DNA of 7,908 bases from Flavobacteriales bacterium (GTDB lineage: Bacteria > Bacteroidota > Bacteroidia > Flavobacteriales > Flavobacteriaceae). The position numbers were made by a program, and so were the translations under genes. The stretch covers positions 1-7,908 of the forward strand of contig JALSTJ010000379.1 in NCBI GenBank assembly GCA_026983815.1, read 5' to 3'. Below the pieces are notes generated by a model that made no database searches, was not told the origin of the DNA, and worked only from the letters and a program-made list of their open reading frames with translations. Each line of letters starts with the position of its first letter. Position 1 is the first letter of the stretch. Shown here piece after piece: positions 1-5,750 of this stretch.

Positions 1-567
1 GGCTTGTTGTTCATTGATTTTTTTAAATTTCTCACGAGCAATCATAGCTTCTCCTCGCGCAAAAACTTCTTGCGGATAGTCATTGCCCTTTAAAACCAAA
101 GGTAAAGTTCTGATGGTTCGAGCATTTTGTGTAACATCGTCGCCTTGGATACCATCTCCACGGGTTAGGGATTGCACCAATTTCCCATTGACATATCGGT
201 TGCTTAACGAAACGCCATCATATTTCAATTCCACGCAAAAACTAAAATCTTCATTTACCAATCGTTTAATTCGTTTGATCCAATCCTTCAAATCATCAAC
301 ATTATAGGATTTTTCCAAAGAAAGCATCGGATATTTATGCTTGACGGTTTTAAATCCCTTGACCGGCTCGCCTCCTACTCTTTTTGTTGGTGAATTGGGA
401 TCGTCAAACTCGGGAAATTCTTTTTCCAAATTTTGTAATTCTTCCAACAAACGGTCGTATTCATAATCACTAATGGTAGGTTGAGCCAAGACATAGTAAC
501 GATAATTGGCATCATTCAAAATTTTTCGCAATTCGTCTATCCTGTTTTTTGCTTGTTCTTTGGTCAT
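1..567 (-). CDS. ligA: NAD-dependent DNA ligase LigA, N-terminal part (runs off left edge)
   Basis: LigA seals nicks in duplex DNA during replication and repair, using NAD+ to adenylate an active-site lysine. The 189 visible residues cover domain Ia (about 1-70), with the NAD-binding pattern Y24-Y25...D34-Y37-D38 typical of the family, and the start of the nucleotidyltransferase domain. The catalytic motif ELKYDG places the adenylated lysine at K115, the same number as in E. coli LigA. TRGDG (R136) and RGE (E173) also fall at the expected positions. The ATG at 565-567 begins right where the family begins and lies 4 bases after the TGA of the upstream lipoprotein gene, so the two are probably co-transcribed. 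LigA is usually about 670 residues, so roughly 70% of the gene lies outside the window. Nothing looks broken in the visible part. Confidence 0.96.
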   Translation of the reverse strand, partial: MTKEQAKNRIDELRKILNDANYRYYVLAQPTISDYEYDRLLEELQNLEKEFPEFDDPNSPTKRVGGEPVKGFKTVKHKYPMLSLEKSYNVDDLKDWIKRIKRLVNEDFSFCVELKYDGVSLSNRYVNGKLVQSLTRGDGIQGDDVTQNARTIRTLPLVLKGNDYPQEVFARGEAMIAREKFKKINEQQA

Positions 568-571
568 AAAT

Positions 572-1015
572 TCAGTTCTTTAAAATAACGGGTAAATTAA
601 ATTTAAAAAATACTTTTTTTCCTCGCGCAAGGGCCGGCTCCATTTTGGGAACCATTTTTGTTATTGCTTGCAAAACACTATCAACTTTTTGAATATTTTG
701 CCGATTGCTATGACTACATGAATTGAGTTGTAAATATCCTAAAGTGTCCAATTCCAAATGCATTTTGACGGTATCTTGCCTATTTTTTATTTTGTCATAA
801 AAGGTTTTTGTCAAATGATATGCATAAAAAAATGACAAATTATTATTTAAACAATCCATTTGTTTCTGAACTCCTATTATATTTTTACATTCATAATAAA
901 CCGGAAATTTGTCCAATGTATCTATTTGTATTTCAGTAACTTTTTTATTTTTTACATCGTTTGTATTACAAGAAAAAAACAAGGTAACCGCTAGTAAAAT
1001 AATAACTTTTTTCAT
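572..1015 (-). CDS. small lipoprotein with TonB C-terminal-like domain
   Basis: This predicted 147-residue protein starts MKKVIILLAVTLFFSC, a lipoprotein signal peptide with the lipobox LFFSC, so the mature protein should begin at C16 and be anchored in a membrane. I chose the ATG at 1015 because the upstream in-frame TTG at 1057 would put 14 extra residues before the signal peptide. The C-terminal half resembles the TonB C-terminal domain of Bacteroidota: a Cys-containing segment (YYECKN...MDCL), a central strand around ELDTLGYLQL, and the closing pattern VPKMEPALARGKKV followed by FNLPVIL. True TonB proteins carry an N-terminal TM segment and a proline-rich spacer. Both are missing here, so energy coupling is doubtful. 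It lies directly upstream of ligA, separated by 4 bases. The domain assignment is from pattern memory, and the function is unknown. Confidence 0.8.
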   Translation of the reverse strand: MKKVIILLAVTLFFSCNTNDVKNKKVTEIQIDTLDKFPVYYECKNIIGVQKQMDCLNNNLSFFYAYHLTKTFYDKIKNRQDTVKMHLELDTLGYLQLNSCSHSNRQNIQKVDSVLQAITKMVPKMEPALARGKKVFFKFNLPVILKN

Positions 1016-1036
1016 AAAAAATTTTTGATAAAAATA

Positions 1037-1044
1037 CGAATATA
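1037..1044 (-). promoter_or_regulatory. possible -7 box for the lipoprotein-ligA unit
   Basis: On the minus strand this reads TATATTCG, one mismatch from the Bacteroidota -7 consensus TAnnTTTG. It sits about 21 bases before the chosen ATG at 1015. No well-placed TTG (-33) is visible, so this is only a weak candidate. Confidence 0.28.
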
Positions 1045-1067
1045 AACAAGAATACACAAAAAAAAAT

Positions 1068-1075
1068 TAACTTTG
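1068..1075 (+). promoter_or_regulatory. -7 box of the ribF promoter
   Basis: TAACTTTG is an exact match to the Bacteroidota TAnnTTTG -7 element. Transcription would begin near 1080-1084, downstream of the first in-frame TTG (1073), which therefore cannot be the translation start if this promoter is used. The -33 TTG is not obvious, because the upstream bases are A-rich. Confidence 0.55.
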
Positions 1076-1096
1076 CATTCCACAAAACATCAAGGA

Positions 1097-2038
1097 TTGA
1101 AAATTATACATTCAAATATAAAAATCAAAGAACCCACAATGCTTACCATAGGTTCTTTTGACGGGGTCCACAAAGGGCATATGGCTTTGATTGAACAATT
1201 AAAAAATGAAGCAAAAAAACATGGTTTGAAATCAGCAATTATGACTTTTGAGCCACATCCCAAAATCTATTTTAATTCCAATTCCGATTTTAAATTATTG
1301 AATACCCTTGATGAAAAAATCAATTTGTTGAAAAAAACAGGAATAGACTATTTAATAATACAAGATTTTAATTCTGATTTTTCCAATCAAACTCCTAAGA
1401 ATTTTATAAAGAAACTCAAAGACCAATATCAACTTCAAAGACTGCTGATGGGCTATGATCATCATTTTGGAAAGAATCAAACAGGAAATTTTGAATATAT
1501 TTGTTCTTTGGAAAAATCATTGGGTTTTAGAACTTCCAAAATTGAAGCTATTACACAAGGCGGACAAACTATCAGCTCCAGCCGTATAAGAAAATTACTT
1601 AAAGAGGGTAAAATAGAAAAATCCAATCAATTATTAGGTTATCCATATTTTATACAAGGTAAAGTTGTCGGTGGAAATCGAATCGGAAACAAACTGGGCT
1701 TTCCTACTGCAAATATTCAAGTGGAAAATCCATATAAATTGATACCTAAACAAGGGGTTTACATCGTAAAATCCACCATTGATAACCAAGTCTACTATGG
1801 AATGATGAATATAGGAATACGTCCCACCATTAATGGCAAAAAAGAGATCAGGGAAGTTCATTTCTTTGATTTTGAAAAAGATATTTATGGAAAAAACCTT
1901 AAAATTTCATTTTTAAAGCGTTTACGAGATGAGAAGAAATTTAATTCCTTAGAAGCACTTACTCAACAACTAAACAAGGATAAAATAAAAAGTTTAGAAT
2001 ATCTGAAACAAAAAGGAAAGATAAATAAAAATAAATAG
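1097..2038 (+). CDS. ribF: bifunctional riboflavin kinase / FAD synthetase RibF
   Basis: RibF phosphorylates riboflavin to FMN and then adenylates FMN to FAD in the cytoplasm. The N-terminal FMN adenylyltransferase domain shows GSFDGVHKGH (residues 19-28, the HxGH nucleotide-binding loop), TFEPHP (50-55), GYDHHFGKN (119-127) and SSSRIR (160-165). The C-terminal flavokinase domain shows GNRIGNKLGFPTAN (193-206, with the PTAN metal/ATP motif) and EVHFFDF, where E253 is the expected catalytic base. I chose the TTG at 1097 (313 residues), which gives MKIIHSN and puts the first motif about 18 residues in, as in relatives. Alternatives are TTG 1073, which overlaps the -7 box, and ATG 1139, which would cut into the first beta strand. 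The gene is divergent from the lipoprotein-ligA unit and followed by ssrA. No FMN riboswitch fits in the short upstream gap. Confidence 0.95.
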   Translation: MKIIHSNIKIKEPTMLTIGSFDGVHKGHMALIEQLKNEAKKHGLKSAIMTFEPHPKIYFNSNSDFKLLNTLDEKINLLKKTGIDYLIIQDFNSDFSNQTPKNFIKKLKDQYQLQRLLMGYDHHFGKNQTGNFEYICSLEKSLGFRTSKIEAITQGGQTISSSRIRKLLKEGKIEKSNQLLGYPYFIQGKVVGGNRIGNKLGFPTANIQVENPYKLIPKQGVYIVKSTIDNQVYYGMMNIGIRPTINGKKEIREVHFFDFEKDIYGKNLKISFLKRLRDEKKFNSLEALTQQLNKDKIKSLEYLKQKGKINKNK

Positions 2039-2047
2039 TAAATAACC

Positions 2048-2078
2048 TTGACAAGGCATAATTTTTGTTGTAATTTTG
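2048..2078 (+). promoter_or_regulatory. ssrA promoter (-33 TTG and -7 TAATTTTG)
   Basis: TTG at 2048-2050 (within TTGACA) and TAATTTTG at 2071-2078 match the Bacteroidota -33/-7 pattern with 20 bases between them. Transcription would start around 2083-2087, leaving a leader of only a few bases before the mature tmRNA 5' end at 2093, which RNase P would trim. This is the best promoter match in the window. Confidence 0.7.
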
Positions 2079-2139
2079 TCAAACAAATATCCGGGGTCGA
2101 CTGGATTTGACAACAAGGATCATTGACATGTAAGCATGC

Positions 2140-2176
2140 CGAGCGCTGATGCACAGCTCGTAAAACTCATGTATCA
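2140..2176 (+). other. tmRNA pseudoknot PK1 upstream of the tag
   Basis: CGAGC (2140-2144) pairs with GCTCG (2156-2160), and the loop sequence TGATGCA (2147-2153) pairs with TGTATCA (2170-2176) with one G-U. The two stems interlock as an H-type pseudoknot ending 12 bases before the resume codon, the position PK1 holds in known tmRNAs. Paired by eye. Confidence 0.75.
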
Positions 2177-2188
2177 AACACAATAAAC

Positions 2189-2218
2189 GGCGAAAATAAC
2201 TTCGCTCTTGCTGCTTAA
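2189..2218 (+). other. ssrA: tmRNA tag reading frame, peptide GENNFALAA
   Basis: From the likely resume codon GGC at 2189 the frame reads G-E-N-N-F-A-L-A-A followed by TAA (2216-2218). The preceding charged alanine adds one more residue, giving (A)GENNFALAA. The ALAA end is the degron read by ClpXP-type proteases. The stop codon lies in helix P5, where AATCC (2217-2221) pairs with GGATT (2235-2239), as in other tmRNAs. The exact resume codon is inferred from the tag family, not from structure. Confidence 0.9.
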
Positions 2219-2280
2219 TCCCGAAGTATAGTAAGGATTGAGCCACGTTTCTGCTAGGCAGAAAGGCAAGAAGTCCCTCG

Positions 2281-2329
2281 GAAGCCCTGACTTACGGCGT
2301 CCGGTTTGGGGGCTTCGTAAAAGTAAGTC
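2281..2329 (+). other. tmRNA pseudoknot downstream of the tag
   Basis: GAAGCCC (2281-2287) pairs with GGGCTTC (2310-2316), and GACTTAC (2289-2295) pairs with GTAAGTC (2323-2329). Both stems are perfect 7-bp helices and are interleaved, a textbook H-type pseudoknot of the kind found after the tag frame (PK2 or PK3). Confidence 0.82.
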
Positions 2330-2331
2330 TA

Positions 2332-2376
2332 GGAAACTCTTTGCTTCGCAGTGTTTCCGAAATTTAAGAAGCTAAG
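2332..2376 (+). other. tmRNA pseudoknot (likely PK4)
   Basis: GGAAAC (2332-2337) pairs with GTTTCC (2353-2358), and the loop bases 2339-2347 pair with 2368-2376 (CTTTGCTTC with GAAGCTAAG) with a single U-U mismatch. The stems interlock. A competing small hairpin TGC-TTC-GCA (2342-2350) could form inside the loop. Confidence 0.6.
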
Positions 2377-2502
2377 CTTTGGGTAGTCTGTCTGTGGACA
2401 GCTCAAAGTCTAAAAATGAAACACAGACTAAGCATGTAGAAAACATGGCAGTGACTTGTGTGGACGAGGGTTCGATTCCCTCCGACTCCACTACCTATGA
2501 CA

Positions 2503-2528
2503 GCCGCTTGAATAAGCGGCTTTTTTTT
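2503..2528 (+). terminator. intrinsic terminator of ssrA
   Basis: GCCGCTT (2503-2509) and AAGCGGC (2514-2520) form a perfect 7-bp stem with a GAAT loop, followed directly by eight T (2521-2528). It begins 12 bases after the tmRNA discriminator base and separates ssrA from gcvT. Confidence 0.92.
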
Positions 2529-2596
2529 AACAATTATTTAAGTCGATTTTTAATAAATAAAAAGATATAATCATTACAAAATCACTAAAAAAGTTT

Positions 2597-2604
2597 TATT
2601 TTAG
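2597..2604 (+). promoter_or_regulatory. possible -7 box of the gcvT unit
   Basis: TATTTTAG differs from TAnnTTTG at one position and lies 24 bases before the gcvT ATG. No -33 TTG is visible. Because the ssrA terminator lies just upstream, gcvT needs a promoter in 2529-2628, and this is the best candidate there. Confidence 0.4.
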
Positions 2605-2628
2605 CATCAAATTTTTAAATTTTTTTCA

Positions 2629-3714
2629 ATGAAAACAACGATACTAAATAAAACTCATAAAGATTTAGGTGCTAAAATGTCCGAATTTGCTGGTTTTGAA
2701 ATGCCTATACAATATGAAGGAATCAATATTGAACATGAAAATGTCCGAAAAAATGTAGGAGTTTTTGATGTTTCTCATATGGGAAATTTTTTTGTGGAAG
2801 GATCTCAAAGTTTAGATTTTCTGCAATATATCACTTCAAATGATGTCAGTAAACTTAATCCCGGAAAAGTTCAATATTCATGTTTTCCAAATGATAAAGG
2901 AGGAATTGTAGATGATTTATTGGTTTATCAATTGGGCGATAAAGAATATATGTTGGTAGTGAATGGCGCCAATATAAAAAAAGATTGGGAGTGGATCAAT
3001 CAATTTGCCAATAAATTTGAAGTTGAACTACAGAATTTATCCGATAATTATAGTATCTTGGCTGTCCAAGGACCCAAATCTCCGGATTTAATGCAAAAAT
3101 TAGCCGAAGATTCTACCGATTTAAAGAATTTAAAATATTATACTTGGACTACTGCCGACCTAGCCGGTCATAAAAATGTATTAGTATCTGCAACCGGATA
3201 TACCGGTGAAAAAGGATACGAAATCTATGTTTACAAAGATTTTACTCAAGATATTTGGAATGAACTTTTTGAAAAAGGAAAAGAATTCAACATTAAACCT
3301 GCGGGATTAGCTGCACGTGATACCTTAAGATTAGAAAAAGGATATTGTCTTTATGGAAATGATATTGATGATACTACCTCACCTATTGAAGCGGGATTAG
3401 GTTGGATAACAAAATTTACCAAGAAATTTGTCAATTCCGAAAATTTAAAAAACCAAAAAGAAAATGGAGTTAACAGAAAATTGGTAGGATTCAAGCTCTT
3501 GGAAAAAGGTATCGCTCGCCATGGATATAATATTGTTGATGAACAAGGAAAAACTATAGGTCAGGTAACTTCAGGAACCATGTCTCCTACTTTAAAACAA
3601 GCCATTGGCATGGGATATATTCCAGCGGATATTGCAAAACCCGGAAATAAAATATTTATTCAAATTAGAAAAAAACAGATTCCTGCTGAAATCGTCAAAT
3701 TGCCTTTTGTATAA
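2629..3714 (+). CDS. gcvT: glycine cleavage system T-protein (aminomethyltransferase)
   Basis: The T-protein takes the aminomethyl group from the lipoyl arm of the H-protein, releases ammonia and forms 5,10-methylene-tetrahydrofolate. At 361 residues it has the normal length. Family signatures include GVFDVSHMG (44-52), NDKGGIVDD (88-96, with D96 the invariant catalytic Asp), VVNGANIKKDW (110-120, folate contact), ATGYTGEKGYE (188-198) and GLAARDTLRLEKGYCLYGND (226-245). The C-terminal barrel domain ends with GQVTSGTMSPTL and GMGYIP. The ATG at 2629 begins at the family N-terminus (KTTILNKTH) without a Shine-Dalgarno, as is usual in Bacteroidota. The gene for an LtaS-like membrane enzyme follows after 7 bases and is probably co-transcribed, although the functions are unrelated. 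The genes for P-, H- and L-proteins are not in this window. Confidence 0.97.
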   Translation: MKTTILNKTHKDLGAKMSEFAGFEMPIQYEGINIEHENVRKNVGVFDVSHMGNFFVEGSQSLDFLQYITSNDVSKLNPGKVQYSCFPNDKGGIVDDLLVYQLGDKEYMLVVNGANIKKDWEWINQFANKFEVELQNLSDNYSILAVQGPKSPDLMQKLAEDSTDLKNLKYYTWTTADLAGHKNVLVSATGYTGEKGYEIYVYKDFTQDIWNELFEKGKEFNIKPAGLAARDTLRLEKGYCLYGNDIDDTTSPIEAGLGWITKFTKKFVNSENLKNQKENGVNRKLVGFKLLEKGIARHGYNIVDEQGKTIGQVTSGTMSPTLKQAIGMGYIPADIAKPGNKIFIQIRKKQIPAEIVKLPFV

Positions 3715-3721
3715 AATACCA

Positions 3722-5656
3722 ATGAAAAAAAATGTCAAAAATTTATTGTCCGAGTTGGGAAGTGCTATTTTAAAACTTGCATTTCTTTTAGTTGTTTATC
3801 AATTTTTAAGATGGATATTTTTTTTCTATAATCACAAGCAATTTCCAGAAGTAAACATATGGCAAATGTTTGGCTTTATGAAAGGTGGACTTCGTTTTGA
3901 CTTAACCGGAATTTTATATCTTAATTTGTTGTTTTTATTACTCTACTTTTTTCCCCTAAAAATCAGGTATAATCCAAACTACAGGAAATTTATCTTTTGG
4001 TTATTTATTGTGTTTAATTCCTTAGGATTTTTGATGAATATCGGAGATATTTTCTATTTTCCTTATGTTCTTAAACGTTCTACCGGTGATATATTGATGT
4101 TTGCTGGAGAATCCAATATAGGTTTGTTAATCATCCAATTTATAAAAGATTTTTGGTGGGGTGTACTTCTATGGATTTTTCTTACATATCTATTGGTTAA
4201 ATGGTATCAATGGACAGAAAAAAAGATAGTAGAAAAACCAATTACCGGCTGGCAATTCTATCCTGTCTCCCTACTGATTTTATTACTAATTTTGTATTTT
4301 TCAATTGTTGGAATACGCGGAGGATTTACCCGGACCACCAGACCGATTAATATCAACAATGCCGCTGCGTATACCCAAAAACCTTTAGAGATGGCAATAG
4401 TGCTCAATACACCTTTTACTTTTTTTAGAACCGTAACTAAAAAAGGATTTAAAAAAGTGCATTATTTTGATGAACAAGAAGTCGAAAAAATCTACACTCC
4501 CGTAAAACATTATCGCGATAGTATCCCCTTGCAAAAAAAGAACTTAGTAATTATCATTGTGGAAAGTCTGGCTAAAGAATATACCGGATTTTTTAATAAA
4601 AACATTAAAAATTACAAGGGATATACTCCGTTTTTGGATAGTTTGGCAAGCGTCAGCCACAGCTTTGTCAATGCTCATGCCAATGGGAGAAAGTCTATTG
4701 ATGCCATTCCATCGGTTCTAACTTCCATTCCTTCCATTATTCAACCTTTTGTATTATCTCCTTATGCTACCGATAAAATCAACGGACTAGGAACACTTCT
4801 GAAACAGAAGGGATATAAAACTGCTTTTTTTCATGGTGCTCCCAATGGTTCCATGGGATTTGATGCCATTACAAAAATGGCTGGATTTGATGAATATTAC
4901 GGAATGAATGAATACGGAAAAAAAGAAGATTTTGATGGATATTGGGGCATACCGGATAATAAATTTCTTGCTTATATGGCACAGCAATTAGATACTTTCA
5001 AACAACCCTTCGCCGCCAGTGTTTTTACACTTTCATCTCATCACCCTTTTAAATTACCCAAAGGATACGAAAACAAATTTAAGGGAGGAAAATTACCCAT
5101 TCACAAAGTTATTCAATATATGGATTTCTCTTTGAAAAATTTCTTTAAACATGCATCTCGTTCGCCATGGTTTAAAAACACTATTTTTGTAATTACCGCA
5201 GACCATTGCAATCAAACCTATTTGCCTGAATATAATTCTCTTAAAGGTCGATATGATATTCCTATAATTATATATGAACCCGGCAATCCTAAAAATATCA
5301 AATTAGATTCTACCCTAACCCAACAAATCGATATCATGCCCCGATTGCTACGAAAAATACATTATACCGGTGATTTTATTGCTTTTGGAAACGACCCGAA
5401 ATCAGATAAAAAACCAATTGTAGTAAATTACAATAACGATACCTGGCATTTTTATAGAGGTGATTATCTTATGCTTTTTCAAGAAGAACCCGAAAAAATT
5501 GTTGCATTGTATAATTATAAAAATGATCCACTTTTGCACAAAGATATTCAAAGCGATAATAAATTGATTATCAATCAAATATTGCCTATTCTTAAAGCAT
5601 ACATTCAACAATATAAAAACCGATTACTTCAAAATAAACTGACTATAAAACAATAG
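3722..5656 (+). CDS. LtaS-like membrane sulfatase-fold phosphotransferase/hydrolase
   Basis: This 644-residue protein has the layout of lipoteichoic acid synthases: five predicted TM segments (about 14-36, 58-79, 88-108, 142-162, 181-199) and then an extracytoplasmic alkaline-phosphatase/sulfatase-fold domain. Metal and active-site residues align with LtaS: E281 in VIIIVESLAKE, S325 in NGRKSIDAIPS where LtaS has its nucleophilic Thr, H440 in LSSHHPF, and D494-H495 in ITADHCNQ. Spacings between them (44, 115, 169) are close to those in LtaS (45, 116, 175). Bacteroidota do not make classical lipoteichoic acid, so the true reaction may be transfer of glycerophosphate, phosphoethanolamine or a similar group to an envelope glycan or lipid. 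The substrate is unknown. I chose the ATG at 3722, 7 bases after gcvT. The longer reading frame from 3605 overlaps gcvT and adds 39 unrelated residues. Confidence 0.87.
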   Translation: MKKNVKNLLSELGSAILKLAFLLVVYQFLRWIFFFYNHKQFPEVNIWQMFGFMKGGLRFDLTGILYLNLLFLLLYFFPLKIRYNPNYRKFIFWLFIVFNSLGFLMNIGDIFYFPYVLKRSTGDILMFAGESNIGLLIIQFIKDFWWGVLLWIFLTYLLVKWYQWTEKKIVEKPITGWQFYPVSLLILLLILYFSIVGIRGGFTRTTRPININNAAAYTQKPLEMAIVLNTPFTFFRTVTKKGFKKVHYFDEQEVEKIYTPVKHYRDSIPLQKKNLVIIIVESLAKEYTGFFNKNIKNYKGYTPFLDSLASVSHSFVNAHANGRKSIDAIPSVLTSIPSIIQPFVLSPYATDKINGLGTLLKQKGYKTAFFHGAPNGSMGFDAITKMAGFDEYYGMNEYGKKEDFDGYWGIPDNKFLAYMAQQLDTFKQPFAASVFTLSSHHPFKLPKGYENKFKGGKLPIHKVIQYMDFSLKNFFKHASRSPWFKNTIFVITADHCNQTYLPEYNSLKGRYDIPIIIYEPGNPKNIKLDSTLTQQIDIMPRLLRKIHYTGDFIAFGNDPKSDKKPIVVNYNNDTWHFYRGDYLMLFQEEPEKIVALYNYKNDPLLHKDIQSDNKLIINQILPILKAYIQQYKNRLLQNKLTIKQ

Positions 5657-5719
5657 AAAAGTTTAGCGTTGTTTATAGGCAAATTTTTAATTTTTTTAAT
5701 TTTATAGCTTATTTTTTAT

Positions 5720-5727
5720 TAAATTTG
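5720..5727 (+). promoter_or_regulatory. -7 box before the fused E1 gene
   Basis: TAAATTTG is an exact TAnnTTTG match 23 bases before the ATG at 5751, so the leader would be about 15-19 bases. There is no TTG at the usual -33 distance; the region 5681-5705 is almost all A and T. The gap 5657-5750 holds no GC-rich terminator, so some read-through from the upstream unit is possible. Confidence 0.5.
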
Positions 5728-5750
5728 TAAACTTAGAAATAAATAAGCTT

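Larger units (their letters stand above)
2093..2490 (+). ncRNA. ssrA: transfer-messenger RNA (tmRNA)
   Basis: tmRNA rescues ribosomes stalled on broken mRNAs. It acts as an alanyl-tRNA and then as a short mRNA that adds a degradation tag, working with SmpB. The 5' end GGGGTCGACTGGATTTGACA is the conserved tmRNA opening. GGGGTCG (2093-2099) pairs with CGACTCC (2483-2489) as the 7-bp acceptor stem with one G-U pair. The T arm is GAGGG (2466-2470), loop TTCGATT, CTC-side 2478-2482, and the discriminator is A2490. The bases that follow are CTA, so the terminal CCA is not encoded and must be added enzymatically. GCATGCCGAG near the 5' end and ACTAAGCATGTAG near the 3' end are the usual conserved P2 flanks. 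The mature length of about 398 bases plus CCA is normal for one-piece tmRNA. It has its own promoter and terminator and overlaps no real protein gene. Confidence 0.97.

Noticed and set aside
83..307. Plus-strand reading frame of 74 codons
   Set aside because: It is antisense to the conserved catalytic region of ligA.
1077..1096. FMN riboswitch before ribF
   Set aside because: The predicted leader is only about 15 bases, and no conserved RFN-element segments are present in the gap.
1963..2154. Minus-strand reading frame of 63 codons
   Set aside because: It overlaps the end of ribF, the ssrA promoter and the tmRNA 5' end, with no recognisable protein features.
2379..2570. Plus-strand reading frame of 63 codons
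   Set aside because: It lies across the tmRNA 3' half and the terminator; the RNA gene explains this sequence fully.
2529..2628. Glycine riboswitch before gcvT
   Set aside because: The gap is only 100 bases, is almost all A and T, and shows no aptamer-like paired segments.
3605..3721. 39-residue N-terminal extension of the LtaS-like protein
   Set aside because: It is gcvT read in another frame and would precede the membrane segments with unrelated sequence; the ATG at 3722 fits the family.
5657..5750. Terminator after the LtaS-like gene
   Set aside because: The T-rich runs have no GC-containing hairpin before them; only A/T complementarity is present.
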